From Panorpa germanica (lineage: Eukaryota > Arthropoda > Insecta > Mecoptera > Panorpidae): a stretch of 64,000 nt of DNA. The stretch is from assembly GCA_963678705.1 (NCBI GenBank), contig OY783218.1, positions 3,296,152-3,360,151 of the forward strand, given 5' to 3'. The notes under the pieces were generated by a model that was given only the letters and a program-made list of their open reading frames with translations, was not told the DNA's origin and did no database searches. This document shows, piece after piece, positions 28,601 through 42,700 of this stretch. The translations under genes were made by a program, and so were the position numbers. Position 1 is the first letter of the stretch. Each line of letters starts with the position of its first letter.

Positions 28601-31600
28601 GAACACGCAAAACACTTCTAACTTTTATGCCTCTCACAAACAAACTAAATGTGCTATATAGCTAAAACTGTGAACATGTGTTCGAGACGAGTATACCAAC
28701 ATAACAAGATAAAAAAATCGATAATCGAATGTACGTAGCCCGCGAAATTTTTGCCTTACCTTATTTTTTGAACAGACCTCGTATATGTAACAATACAGTA
28801 AGGACGTTATTTCCACCACTAAAAAATACCCTTGTTGGCTGACCTGTATTTCCAACCGTGGTAACCTTTCAACTCAAGCGACTGCATGAGCTAAATCGAG
28901 GCTTTGTGTAGCAACAAGACAGAGATTTCTCTTACATTGGAGACAAAGCTATAATATACTCGTATACGGTATACGTTAAACGCTATAAAACCAATAACAA
29001 TAATTTACCAGCATAGAAAATCAACTGTATTAGATCGATGACACGCGTAATTTTTTATATAAAATAATTTCTAAACTAACAAGAGAAGAGAAGAGAATAC
29101 GTTTTACCCATAAATCAATTGAATAAATTTATGATCTTGTCGATGAAGTTCGAGTCCATTTATCATTCACAGATAATTCGTAATTGTTTTAAACAATATT
29201 AAATAAAATTGTCTTCCTCGAGACTTTCTGTATAATGTTATTCATATTTTTATCAAAGAAGATAGATCACGCTTTTGCAAATACGGATAAAAAGAGGCAC
29301 TTGTTTTAAAAGTTCACTTGAAAGAATTAAAACCACAAGAATGCGTTATGGGGAAAGCAATTGCTGTCATTGAAGTTGTAAGGGCATTAACGTAGAAACT
29401 ACAGCAGTTCTTATGTTGAATTTACTCGATCAGATCAAATCTTCAATCACTTTCAGATGCAGACGAACTGTCCGGAATAACACGGAAACTGAGATCTTGG
29501 TATAGGAAAACCATCCTGTCAGATTTTTCAATCAGATCTTAGAAATAGACATTAGTGAATCTAGCACTCTCAGTTAGCAGTCTGATCTAGCAGTGTAAAT
29601 AAGGTAACAGTCTGATCAAAATACAAAATAACGACTTAAATAAGTGTGAAAATAGAAAAGAGTTTATCATCCTTTAGTGCTAATATATGTCTGGACATGT
29701 TTATTATCTATCGTTATATCCCTGATAGAAATGAATCTTGAAATTAGATTTTATAAAGCTATCTTTGCAAGGCATTAGCTAGTTTTAAGCTTATTAATTT
29801 AGGTTGGTGCAAAATTAAATGTAACCAAGCTGAATAACCTTGCAGGATTACCTAGTACCAATTGGAAAACGCATGTATTTTCCTCTTTCAGCAAGTTTGC
29901 GCTACGCTTATAAAATGAGCATACCAAATTTCATAGAACGCTTGGAAAATAGGCTACTAGATAGCTAATTTTAATGCTTAATTATTCGTTTCGAGTTGTG
30001 TTGTATATTATTGTAGTAGCAACCTTGCAATTAGCTTGTATACCAAGCATAAATAACGCTACTTTCAAGTTTCAAACCTGCACTCCAAAACAATTTTCTA
30101 CCTGTGATGTTGTATTTGTTCTATAAGCCAATACTAATAATAGCGATTACCACTATTGTCGATCAGACTGCTGACTGCTAACTTTTTTACACCATTAATG
30201 TGGATCAGACTGCTAAGTTCACTGACATTAGAAATTGTATAGGTAATAAACTATTTGATGTGTAAGTCGATAGACAGTTTTTTTTAAGTCTTCTAAGGCT
30301 ACTGAAATGAGACAATCTTCTTTTATGAATGTATAATTACCTTGCAGTGAGTCACACTTGCTAGCTTGTAACAAGCTTGATTCCACAAGATTCCTTTTCT
30401 AATTTTTACAAAAAAAAATTATATTAGTGCGCAACAAGTCACACTTACTGGCTTACTACAAGCTAATTAAAGTGTTACATTGAGTTAAATTTTCTCCTTG
30501 GGAAATACAATTTGCAATCGTAATGGATTATTAATCAGCCGGACTTCGGAAATTTGAAGAGTAATAAAATGAAGCTAAAATCCGATTGGAGAACTGATAT
30601 GATCGTCTAAAAAGGCATTAAGTGTGAAACTGTACAATGTATTAATGAGATTGTTTATTAGAAATGTACATGCCCAATTGCTATTGAATTAGTTTAAATA
30701 CAAAATGCTTTGATTCTCACAACGAAAATCTTCAAATTTGTTCCGTAAAAGGAGCAAATGTGATACCTCGCGTTGAAACGTTTTTCGAAATAACTTTACT
30801 TACAGAAATTTATGTTGTTTGATTAACATTACACCATACTCGTATTTCAAGAACTACTTTTGACAAAACTAGGCTATTTAAATCGGCCTACGACATAATT
30901 ATATGTATTTTAAAATTTAGATCAACTTATGTAGTAATTTAATTTTATAAAAAATGGGCTTCGGTAAAGAATATTAAAAAACAGAGATCCAAGTCTACAT
31001 CTAATCGGGTTAATACTACAATAATACAACTACTAAACAAGAGTATTATAAGGAATCCTATTTATATTTATGGTAAAAAAATAAGGAGATGAAATTATTG
31101 GATCAATTGTCAATTATCAAAGGACAATTATTACTGAAGAATTGAAACCTTTAATGTATTAACCAATTAATAACAAAATAATATTAAATATAACGTAGAA
31201 GTAATAAAGAAAAGGAATCTAACCAATTACGTTGACATAAGTAAGCTTTTAACACATAAAAATTAAAGCAGAAAGTTTCACAAAATATATCAACAAGCAT
31301 CTATTTCAAATAGCAAAGTTCTCTGTCCGAAATCATCTTATAAGGCTAACTAAGTACGACTCGTACTTGTAGTACAATTTCATAAACATGGAAACTGTCA
31401 TTCTACATTTATTTAGACATACTTCATCGACTCTGTCACAAAACACTAGGCACTAGGCACTAGGCTGTAAGCAGTGCCGTTGCTGTTGCCGCACACAGGC
31501 ACTTTACAGTGCATGCAATAAGGTCACTCGACCACATAAACTAACTCAGAAACATAACATTAAAGGAAGAGCAACATTACGAAGAGATGAAGAGTGGGGA

Positions 31601-34600
31601 AGACAGGGGGATATTGAGATAACGAGATGTGAAGCGAATGGCATTAGATGGAGAATATTTATTCCGGTGTCAGATGCTGAGACCACAGATGAATGGATAG
31701 ATGGAGAGCATACAATTTCAAAATTAGGCCTGAGAGAGTTATGTGGCAAAATTTTTATAAGGTGTAACAAGACGAGATTAAAATGTAGCAATCATGAGTC
31801 TACATCTCTATTCTATACGTAGATTTATACATGTCGTATACATCTAACAATGCTACTTCTTTGTCGCTTCTCCGAAAATAACATGCAGAATAAGACACTT
31901 AGTTATATTGTCTAATTTTGGTTTTAATAAAAATATGTGCTGAATTTATGCACCCCCCTCCTGTCTAGATCTAAAGACCCCCATTTGTCTCAACCACTCA
32001 CTCTTGATTTACTGCGCGTCTTTATTTTAACCATTCAAGATTCTACATAAAAATTTCAAGCCAAAAGTTTGAGGAAATTTCTCAAAAACATCTATAGCCG
32101 TGTTCGGGGAAAACGATGAAGGAACAACAAAAAATTCATAAACCAAATGAACCTACCTCCAATGATTCTTCCTCAAGCGCTCGAACCCTCGCCAACTCTC
32201 GCAATTTCTCACGACGTTGTTCCGTCAACTGCTCCAATCTTTTAACAGCTCTATCTACCTCACTAAACAATCTTCGGGCACCCCTTGTAGCGCCTTTTAC
32301 ATCACTGCTGGCGCCCAACCATTGCGCCCGTTCCTCCAACCGCTCCAGCATTCCCAGTCCCTTCTTCCGCAGACTCTGCAGGTCTGGGTCCATGAGAGCC
32401 CTGCTCAGTGCTCGATGTTGGTGGTGCAACAGACGTCTGCTCGGCTGGGTTTGGGTATCATCTACACGCATCTCGGACATGGCCGTCATCAGATGTCGAC
32501 CGCAGGAGTGACACTTGCACATGAACGACTCGTACTCTTTATAAAACTCAATCCACTCCAACTGATCATGGGATACGCTGCCACCACAAGAAGCTGGACA
32601 CTCTTCCTTCGAAATTAAAGTGAAAAGAGTTGATTCTTCGTCCACGATTGTGCACTGCAAGAAAAATACAAAATCAGACTCAATATTTCAAAATTTAAGT
32701 TGGTAATTTAAGGTCTATGATCCATTACCTTGACAGAGCTGTTACTCTTCGCTTTCAATAACGCGAGTTGGGAATTGGATGTTGACAAGTGATCAGGAAC
32801 TCCAGAAGGTTTCCAGATGATGACTTGATGGATGTTAACATGTGCTACCAGTAGCATTAATGCTGTGTCAAGTAATTCCCATGTTACAGTCACATCGGAT
32901 GATAAATCGCAAAGGACAAGAACCGCCATGCTGCTGTGTAGCTTCTCTTTACTGGAACAATGTAGACTACATTCAAATCATAATTAAATTGGAATAACGC
33001 ACTGGGGTACATTTTTCTACCACTATGCTTTTCATATTTTTATTCTATCTGCCACATCTATAAGATTCATTAATTAATGGGATTGCACTAAATGTTCAGC
33101 TAATTTCATATGCACTTTGGCGCTGAAGAGTTATGTCTATAATCAGTCGTTGGGACAAGTAAAATATTTACAACTTGCGTTATAGGTAATTATTATAAAG
33201 CTTCAATGAGTACGAGATTCGCGGTGATAATTTCTGTATCTTATTGGATAGTTTGATAGTCCGATCAATTTTCATAGACATTTTTTTCACAATATCATAA
33301 CAGTTTATCGAAAAAAATTGTTTTATGTTATTTAAAATTTATTATAGCGTCCACTAATAAAGAAAATTAATAAAAACCAAAAAGAACTTTGAAAATACCG
33401 GAATGGCAACAGAAGAGGCAGAGAAGAGAAGAGAAGAAGGCACAAGTGTGGAAGAGGATAGCAGCAGGAAAGAATGGAAAAAATTGATAACAGCAAATAT
33501 AATGAAAGATACTGAAGGATTTGATAGAGAGAGATATCGGAATACATACGAGAAAAAGAGACAGGGAACATAAAAAGAATCGCAAGATTTAGATTGGGAA
33601 ACGAAGAGAAAGGCAGCATATACTGGGAAAATGGAGAGGTAATTATGTGCAAGTTGTGCTGGAGAAAGATAAAAATAGATTTGAGAAAAGAATAAAAAGT
33701 GAAAAGAAGATTGTGCTGTTATTAAAGGGAGGCAATGAAGGAAGCGGACGATGGCGGAGATAAAGAGAAGGAGCGAGGAAGGAGCGAGGAATGAGAAGGA
33801 ATGGTAGAATAGAAACAAGAGAGAAGCAGCAGGGGCTTAAATTTATTTGTTTTGTTTTTATTTTGATTTTATTTTTTTGAAGCAGTAAGATAGGGTAGAT
33901 AGAATAAGATAAATTTCACAAATAAAATGTAATTAAGCACAATGATATGTAATTTAATCATTTAAGGGGGAAGAATGTTATGCCAAAACATTAAAATAAA
34001 ACTATAATAAATAATAAGAAAAACCTATTTCGTACGGTTGCTTTTTTAAAAATAATTTTAAATGTTGTCCATTCGGCTTCTTTTAAAAATAATAAACATT
34101 TAAATATCTTGAGAAGGGCACTTTGCATTATAGGTTTATAGATAATGACCTCCTCTACAACCCCTTAAAGGGACCGTGGTGACATTTTACCAGTAATCCT
34201 GTATAAAATATACAGTTACTGAAATTTTAAGCCGTTGTACTGCAATAAGCATAGAGATATAAGAATAGAGTGCGCGAAGGGTACAGCTGCGTGTAAGAGG
34301 AAGCGATAAAGGCAAAGAGAGAGAGATAGCTGCCGAGTGTCCTATCTGTCTTTTTCTAGCCGAACCGCTACTGCTGGCTTGGTTGATTGGCGGTGTGGTA
34401 GGAGGTAAGCAAGCAAGCAGACGCAGAGGTCTATAGCCTCTTGTGCACTCTATTCTTATACCTCTATTGCAATATGTTCTCTTATATTTATTAAAATATA
34501 TTCTAATATATCTAATAGCTTTTTATTTCTTTAAATATCCCAAAGTTAACCGAGATATGCTTATTTAAAATTCTCTTTTATCGCTCAAAGAAGTAGGTAA

Positions 34601-36679
34601 TAAAATAAATATAACATACCTTGCGAGCGAGGAGTAGTACAGCAGTACAGCTGCAACTTCATAGCAGTTAAGACTAGCTTTAGCCACTGCAGCTGCATCA
34701 AAAACGATGAGTGAACTGCCGAACAAATCACAAGTGCCTGAAAGAAATATAAAAAAACATGAATAAGATCAGAAAAACTAATTTTCAATTGTTGATTGAA
34801 ATTGATGTTAATAAATGTGTACTGGCGTGTCTATTTTATTAAATATCTAAATGTTGACAAAGATATAGCAATTAAAAGTTTGAATTGTAGTTTTAGCGCT
34901 GTGAGATGGTCGGCCATTTGTATGACGTGAAATGCATTTTAACGTCAGTTATTTGTTGAGTAGGTCAGTGCTGTAGTAATGTTTTGCAGCTGTTGGTAGT
35001 CAAATAACCAAGTCAAGTCAAAGAATAATAAGTTTTTATTTTATTTAACCATGCTAAGGCAGACATAATATTGAAATTTTATTGTTCCTTGAAATAGCTG
35101 TAAATAATATTGGATATTTTGATATATAAGTACATATAGCAGAGATTTATGAGCTGTAAGATTGGCAGTGGTTGTGATGTCACATGCATTTGGAATATGT
35201 ATAACGTTGAATCCCGAGAAAAAATAACTTTTTTAATTTTTAATATCTCTTAACATATAAGGAGTTATTAAAAAATAATTGGACATTTGAGGTTCTAGTA
35301 AACCCACTTTATCAATATATAGTACACTTTCATAGAAATTAAGACATAGGACTTAAGCTCATTTTACATTGCGATTATGGTTGATTGTGGTAATGAAACA
35401 AAGTAGCGTAGGTAGTATATAGTCTCTCTATTTATGGATACACATTGGTATGGTAATATTCTTATTCATCCCCCATCCCCCATCCCCCATCCTCCATCCT
35501 CCATTCTCTCAGGTGTTCGCAAAGGAATGTGCCTCTGCCTGTGCTTCTGTCTATATTACATAGAGATTTGCGCTACTCTGTGTTACTTCCTTATAATCCT
35601 AATAATAATTCCACTCTAAACACAAACTGGAATCACATTTCCATATCGGATGCAAATGTTCTTGGTCAATTCAACTTAGAACGAATACAGAAGCTGAAAA
35701 CACTGCACCAGCACGTGAGCTGTTGTACTGACTGACGTTGCCTTTTATTTGAAATGTGAATTTGTATAAAATACCGTCAGTGGCGCACTGGATAAGGTGT
35801 TAAGATGAATGAGTGAATTAAAAGGAAATATTATTTATTTGCTGTACTCATGACAATGGGCTTGTGGACTCAATTTTTAGAAGTAGTTATTTTAATTTTT
35901 GATTGAAATAAAGGTTAATATCCATAATTTAAGCCAGCCGTAAATTATATAAATAAATTATGACTCCCCCCTCCTCCTTTGGTGCGATGTCAACACATTT
36001 CAATTTGTATACTTTTTTGTAATATTTTTTTGTTCTTAGAATAAATGGACTCATGGAATTTTTTTTTTTTTAAGGAAATTACGTTTTCTACACCTTTTTA
36101 CCTTTTTCATATTTTATGTTGCATGTGACGTTACAACTCTTCTAACCCCCTTCTAACGTGTGACGTAATTTGGGAATGACCCATATGTATGCATCATTTT
36201 CTTAAATATCCAAAAGTTGAGGTAGTTACACCTACATTGAATTTGAATTTTAGTTTTGCCGTATGTTTTAGTTCAACTTCATAAAATACACAACATTCAC
36301 ACGGACGTGACATACCATGCATTGGAATTTTCTATAACGTTAGATCCCTTTAATACTGAAAGAGACAAAATACCCATTTTTAATTTTTAATTGTTAATAT
36401 CTCCTAAAATATAAGAAGTTATTAAAAAAAAAATTAAAATTTGAGGTTCAAAAATTGAGGTAGCTAACTTTATCAATATAAGATACACTTTTATAGAAAT
36501 GAAAGCATGGTTCACAAGCCTATTAGTATTTTTAAATATAGTCCGCCTCTGCAGCTATTAAAGATAGTGCACGCTTGTTCTTCTGTTCGATGTGTAATAG
36601 TTGTTAGATTACTCGTGTTTTCTTGTAAATTCATAAAATTTAATGTTTGTCTATGAGCATTGAACCACATGTAAAGCAG

Positions 36680-36718
<39 letters not shown>

Positions 36719-39700
36719 ATAATGGAGGTGAGTAGAACGTAAAATAGTAACAACATGAACTAAACTTATACATAAAGTATAGTTCAATTTATAAGAGATC
36801 GCCGATAACTTATGCATAAAAAGAGTTATGTAAATCTACGATAAAATGAAACAGTACTTGTTTTATTATAATATATAAAAGAGCGAAAAAGATATGAAAT
36901 TCACCATCCAATCAAATATTTATACGATCCAACTTCATTTAAATACTAGTCACTGGCGATCTCTCTTAGCTAACATCACCGTCCGACATTTCAAAAATAA
37001 TTGCAATTTAGTTTTCATGATTTCGACATCCCAGCTAGGTGGATTTGTACCACTCCGTACAAAGGTCTCTGTTTATAATTGTTGCGTGTACGAGATCATG
37101 GACAGTGGTTTGGAGAGAGGAGAAAACGAACAGATATACAGGGTGTCCCAATATTCAATGATAAGCGGGCACCAGAGGGTGGTCCTGCTCATGACCACAC
37201 GAGAAAAAAATAAAAAATAAATTTATCCCATTGTTTGGGGAGTTTGGACCTTTGTAGATCTATAAGCAGGCTGTGGGCTTATCTGCGATCTGGTAGCGGT
37301 TTCCAAGTTCTCGAACGGCAAATGTCGCTCAGTTCCTTTCAATAGCTTAGGGTGCGCACAATTTGTTATGAAGGACCTTTTTGTTATTAACTAATTAATA
37401 ACAATTTTTTATTTATATCAAAAGACACAGCAAAACATCAGAACTTTTTTAGATTACATTTATTTTAAAACTACACTACTGAATTACATATAAATTGATT
37501 AAATATTTTAATTGATAAAAATACTAGTTACGACACTAAGTAAATGTAACTCGCGGTTTTAGTTATGTATAATAATATGTGTAATTATTATTTTTTGTAT
37601 ATGCACTAATAGGTTAAAGCGTGCGTTACGTTCCAGGTTTGAGTTAATAAGAAGGAATCGAAAACATTTACGTAGTGTCGAACCCTAGAGAAGTGACTCA
37701 TATAAACAAAGGATGTTTACATAAGAAATAGTATCGTTTGCCCAAAGCGAGAAGTATATATGTGTGTATAAAAACAAATAGGCATAAAATATAAATGAAT
37801 TAAAACATAGAAATCTTAAAACTAACATTAATTAAAAATAAAGGCAAGATATTGATATATAAATATGAATATTGCATGCGTTTATGAACATTCTCCCGGG
37901 CGTTGAAATTGGGATATGTTATCAAAGTTTCAATTAATGTTCGATTGGTAATGGAGCAAGATGTCGCACTAGACGTTTTAATTCGCCTTTGATTGTTTTT
38001 ATAGTGGCTAGACGAGCCGTTAAATCATCACTGACACTCACTTTCACAATACGACCCAACATCCAGTGTGATGGAGGTAGATTAGGTTCTTTGATTAAAA
38101 CCAAACTTCCGGGCTGCGGTACAACACCTGTAGAAGTTTTCCATTTGGAAAGTTGATTGCAGTGTCCAAGATAATCATTCGACCAGCGTTTCCAGAAGTT
38201 TTGAATGCAGTCCTGAAGTTGTGTGAAGCGCTGCATTCTGCTAAGATTGATTGGAGCGTCCTCTGCAGGAGCGATGCTAGTAAGCTGCCGTCCTATTAGC
38301 AGGTGTCCAGGTGTGATGGGAACTAGGTCGTTAGGATCATTGGAGGCGGGGTAAAGAGGGCGAGAATTGAGTATTGCCTCTATTTGGGTTAGCAATGTGT
38401 AAGTGTCTTCGAAAGTAAAGTGATTATTTTGTATAACACGTTTAAGATGTGCTTTTGTGGACTTGATGTTACTCTCCCACAAACCTCCCCAACTAGGCGA
38501 GTATGGTGGAATGAACTTCCATGTAATGGTTAAATCAGAAGCCACAGTTTCAATTGTTTTTGCATTATTTCCATCCGATAAAAATTTACCTAAGGCCCGG
38601 CTGGCGCCAACAAAGTTTGTGCCGTTATCAGAATAAATGATATTAGGTTTGCCTCTGCGCGATATGAATCGATTCAGAGCAGCTAAGAAGCACTGAGTCG
38701 TAAGTTCAGTAACCAATTCTAAATGTATAGCCTTTGTTGCGAAGCAGATAAATAAGCAAATGTAAGATTTTAATAGTTTACTACCTCGGCCATATTTGTT
38801 TCTGACCATGATAGGGCCAGCATAATCGACGCCGGTGTCTTTGAACGGAAAATCCAAAGAAACTCTTGCAAATGGAAGAGAACCCATTTTTGGTGATGGA
38901 AAACGCGGTTTTTGTCTGAAACATGTCACACAGCGATGTACGATGTTTTTTGCTAACGAAATGCCTTTAATGGGCCAATATTGGTCCCTTATGCTGAATA
39001 ATAATTTTTGAGGGCCTGGATGAAATAATCTCAGGTGTTCCTTCTCCATTATCAGCGTTGTTAATTTGTGTTTGTTGTGTAGAACAATAGGATGCCGTCT
39101 GTGAAATTCGAAATTTGAATATTTTAGTCTGCCACCTACTCTAATGATGTCGTTATCGTCGAGAAAGGGATTGAGACAAAGCAGTGTGCTTTTATTTGCT
39201 AAAGGTGCGTTACACTTTAGAGCTTTTAATTCAGACGCAAAATGTTCTTTTTGTGCTAACTTCACAAGAAGTTGCATTGAATCTTGTAATTCTGTAACCG
39301 TTAAAATGCCATTTGCCTTATTTTGTTTGTTTCTACAGTTGTGTATAAAACGTAGGCAATACGCGGTGACTCTATTGAGAGTTCTTAAGTTTGAGAATGT
39401 ATCAAATATAGGATTTGATTTGGTTATGGAATGATTCGACAATATAATTGATTTCGTTTCAGGTAAACATTTTACAGTACAATTACTTTCAGGCCATGAA
39501 CTTTCTGATTGCGATAACCAGTCTGGACCTTGCCACCAGAAATTGTAATCAATTATATTACTAGCAAGAATGCCTCGCGAAATCAAATCAGCTGGATTAT
39601 ATTCAGTACGCACATGACGCCATTGAGTGATGGGATTCATGTCTGTTTGAATTTCGGAAACACGGTTTGCTACAAAAGTCTTTAAGGTGTTAGGTATGCA

Positions 39701-42700
39701 TTTAAGCCATGATAGTACAATAACTGAATCAGACCAGAGAATTACGCGGTTTACCGGTACAGATATTATTGACAACAATTTTTTAGTCATTCTAGACAGC
39801 AACAATGCTGCACATAATTCCAAGCATGGAATTGTTAGCGATTTTAAAGGCGATACTTTAGATTTTGAATGTAATAACGTTGTTTTAGAAATATTTTCAT
39901 TATTAGTGCTTTTAAAATATATGCAAGCACCGTATGCACGTTCTGAAGCGTCACAAAAGCCATGAATTTCAATGGTTTCGAAATTACTGATTAATGACTT
40001 TCGCGGTATAGATACGTTATTTAAGCTTGGCAATTGTTTTATTAAAGCAGTCCAAATATTTGCTAAATGTTCTGGAACTTCGTCGTCCCAATGTAAGTTA
40101 GCTAGCCATAATTGTTGTATCATTAATTTGAAAGGTATGACACAAGGCGATAGTAATCCAAGTGGATCAAAAATTTTAGCAATAAATGATAAAATATTTC
40201 GTTTAGTTAATTTGACAGGTGGATCAAAATGTGCAATACTGTATTTGAAACAGTCTGTTTCAGAGTTCCATTTGACACCTAAAGTTTTGAAATGTTCTAT
40301 ATCTCCGTGTTCGATATAGAAGTGTTTGTCGTTTGTTGTATTGTCCAAGTCGACTAATACAGCAGGATCATTGGATATCCATTTACGTAGATTGAATCCT
40401 GCACTGCTTAAAATTTCAATAATTTTATTGCAGCGTTGTTTAAGTTCTGCCAGATCATTTGACCCAGTCAGCATGTCATCAACATAAAAATCATTGATGA
40501 TTGTGTTTGCAGCATTTGGATGTGCAGTTATATTGTCGTAGCCTAGCTGCGTTAAGCTTCTTATTGCAAGATAAGCTGCAGATAATGTACCGTAAGTTAC
40601 AGTGTTTAACTGATAAGCTTGTAATTTGTCGTCTGGGCTATCTCTCCAAAGAATCTGTTGAAGATTTCTTTGAGATGGGTGTACCAGTATTTGTCGGTAC
40701 ATCATTGCAATGTCTGCTACGACTACATATTCGTATTGACGAAATTTTGTTAAGATAGTAAATAAGTCATTTTGAATGGTCGGCCCATTCGCTTGTAAAG
40801 AGTTAAGCGACGTGTTTGTGCTACTTGACATAGAGCCGTCAAAGACCACTCTCAACTTACTTGTGGTACTACTTAATTTTATTATACCGTGATGTGGTAA
40901 AAAGTACGAGGGTTCAGACGAGGTCTGATTTGGGTTAAGAGACATGTGACCCAATTGCATGTATTCATGGATAAACGCAGAATACATGGACTTATATTGC
41001 TCGTTATTAGCAAATTTTCTTTCAAGTGATAGAAAGCGTTTAGTAGCGGCCGTCTTGGAATCTCCTAGCATTGATGCAGGCAATTTTAGTGGTAAAGTTA
41101 CTACAAATCTACCATCGGAATCGCGAGTGGTAGTTTTATTGAAATGTTCTTGACACGCCTGTTCCTCTACCGTTAAAGAACTACATTCCTTAACAGACTC
41201 AATTTCCCAAAACTTGGACATTTGAGTTTGTAAAGATGCGTGGTAACAATGAGCATTGTTGTTGTTAGTATTAACTTTATAGTTGGTAACGATCCAACCC
41301 AAGGAGGTACGTTGCAAATTTAATCGATTATTAACAAGCTTTGTATTGCCAACACGTAGGAGTTTCCAAAATATATCGGCACCCAATAATAAATCCACCG
41401 ATTGTGGTTTATTAAAACTAGGATCCGCTAGTTTTATATTAGAGGGTATTGATAGATTGTTAATATCCAATGTAGTGTGTGGAATATTATCAGTTATTTT
41501 GTCTATTATGAGACAGTTTACAAATGTTTTGTAATTTGTATTTGCAGAATGTAAAGCGATTTTTACCTGCTTATTTATTTTAGTTTCCGAATTACCGATT
41601 CCCGAAATTACCACGTGCGATTGTTTGGTAGGAATATTTAATTTGCTAATTAAACGATTGGTAATGAAACTAGTTTGACTACCATTGTCAAGAAGAGCGC
41701 GAGCGATAATTGGCTTACCGTCTTTATCAAGAATGCTTACCAAAGCGGTCGAAAGTATTACTTGATTCGTCTGATTGACATGCGCAGTCAAAGCGTTAGA
41801 AGTGCTAGCTGTGGGAACGGAAGTATCTGAATCTTCTGTTTCAATATGTAGCAATGAATGGTGTTTTTTGTTGCAAGTAATGCAACTGTATTTTGAAGTA
41901 CAGCTGTTAATAGTGTGACCTTTGGTCAAACAATTTAGGCACCGCTGTCTTCTTCGGATCTCGTTAATTCGAGCCCTTATGTTGAGTTTTAAAAAATTAT
42001 TACAATGTCTTATACTGTGATCTTTATTGCAAAACAGGCATTTGTCGCGTTGTGAAACTAAAAGGGATTTATGAGGTCTGGATTTGTGCGTAACATTAGA
42101 ATCGCAATTGTGTTCATCTAACTCGTGAGCACGCTCGAGAATAAAAGAAAGCATAGTGTCAATTTCCTGATAGTCAGTTTTAGAAATGTCTGAAGCTAGC
42201 CAATGCTTTTTTGTTTCAGAATCTAGTTTTTTAGAAATTAATATTGACACTATGTGATTCCATCTATTTTCCTCCGGAATAATATTTTCCAAAGCCTTGA
42301 TGTGCTTTCTAATTAAGGCTGCAGTAGCTCTTAATTTATTACTACTCTCAGAGGTAATAGCAGGAATTTTTAGAAAAGAATTAAGGTGATGTGAAATCAT
42401 TTTTCTTTTATTGTCGTACGCAGTCACTAGCAAATCCCAGCATAGTTGATAATTGTTAGGATCTAATTGCACCGATGCAATAGTATCAAATGCCTCATCC
42501 TTCAACGAACGACGTAAGATGTGTAACTTTTTAAAGTTAGAATATTTAACTTGATTGTGAACCAAGCTTTCAAATGTGGCTTTAAACTCATCCCATTTTT
42601 CTATATTTCCGGAAAACGTTGGAACGTTAATGGAGGATAAATGCATGTCCTCATCTGAAAATACTGATGGTTTTGTATCAGATGCAGCTACTGTCTGAAT

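Larger units (their letters stand above)
13686..32156 (-). other. 18.5-kb intron (or intron pair) of the RhoGEF gene
   Basis: This is bounded by the donor after 32157 (GTAGGT) and the acceptor before 13685 (TTGCAG). It is filled with transposon remnants, listed separately. Stretches with nothing I recognise are 13686-14850, 15560-15780, 16840-18180, 18822-19525, 20845-21677, 22073-22890, 23216-23884, 24546-25525, 26107-27757 and most of 28784-31500. A short exon of length 3n+2 should be hidden here to restore reading phase. Confidence 0.55.

Noticed and set aside
33332-33818. Minus-strand Ser/Leu/Phe-rich ORFs, also at 50310-50618 and 52838-53143
   Set aside because: They are antisense to purine-rich LINE sequence, and the hydrophobic composition is an artefact of that.
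36894-37220. 108-codon plus-strand ORF
   Set aside because: Its second half is the arm of the foldback element (ACAGGGTGTCCC...), and no homology or splice context is seen.
39144-41534. Several plus-strand ORFs inside the BEL element
   Set aside because: They are shadows of the gag-pol frame on the opposite strand.
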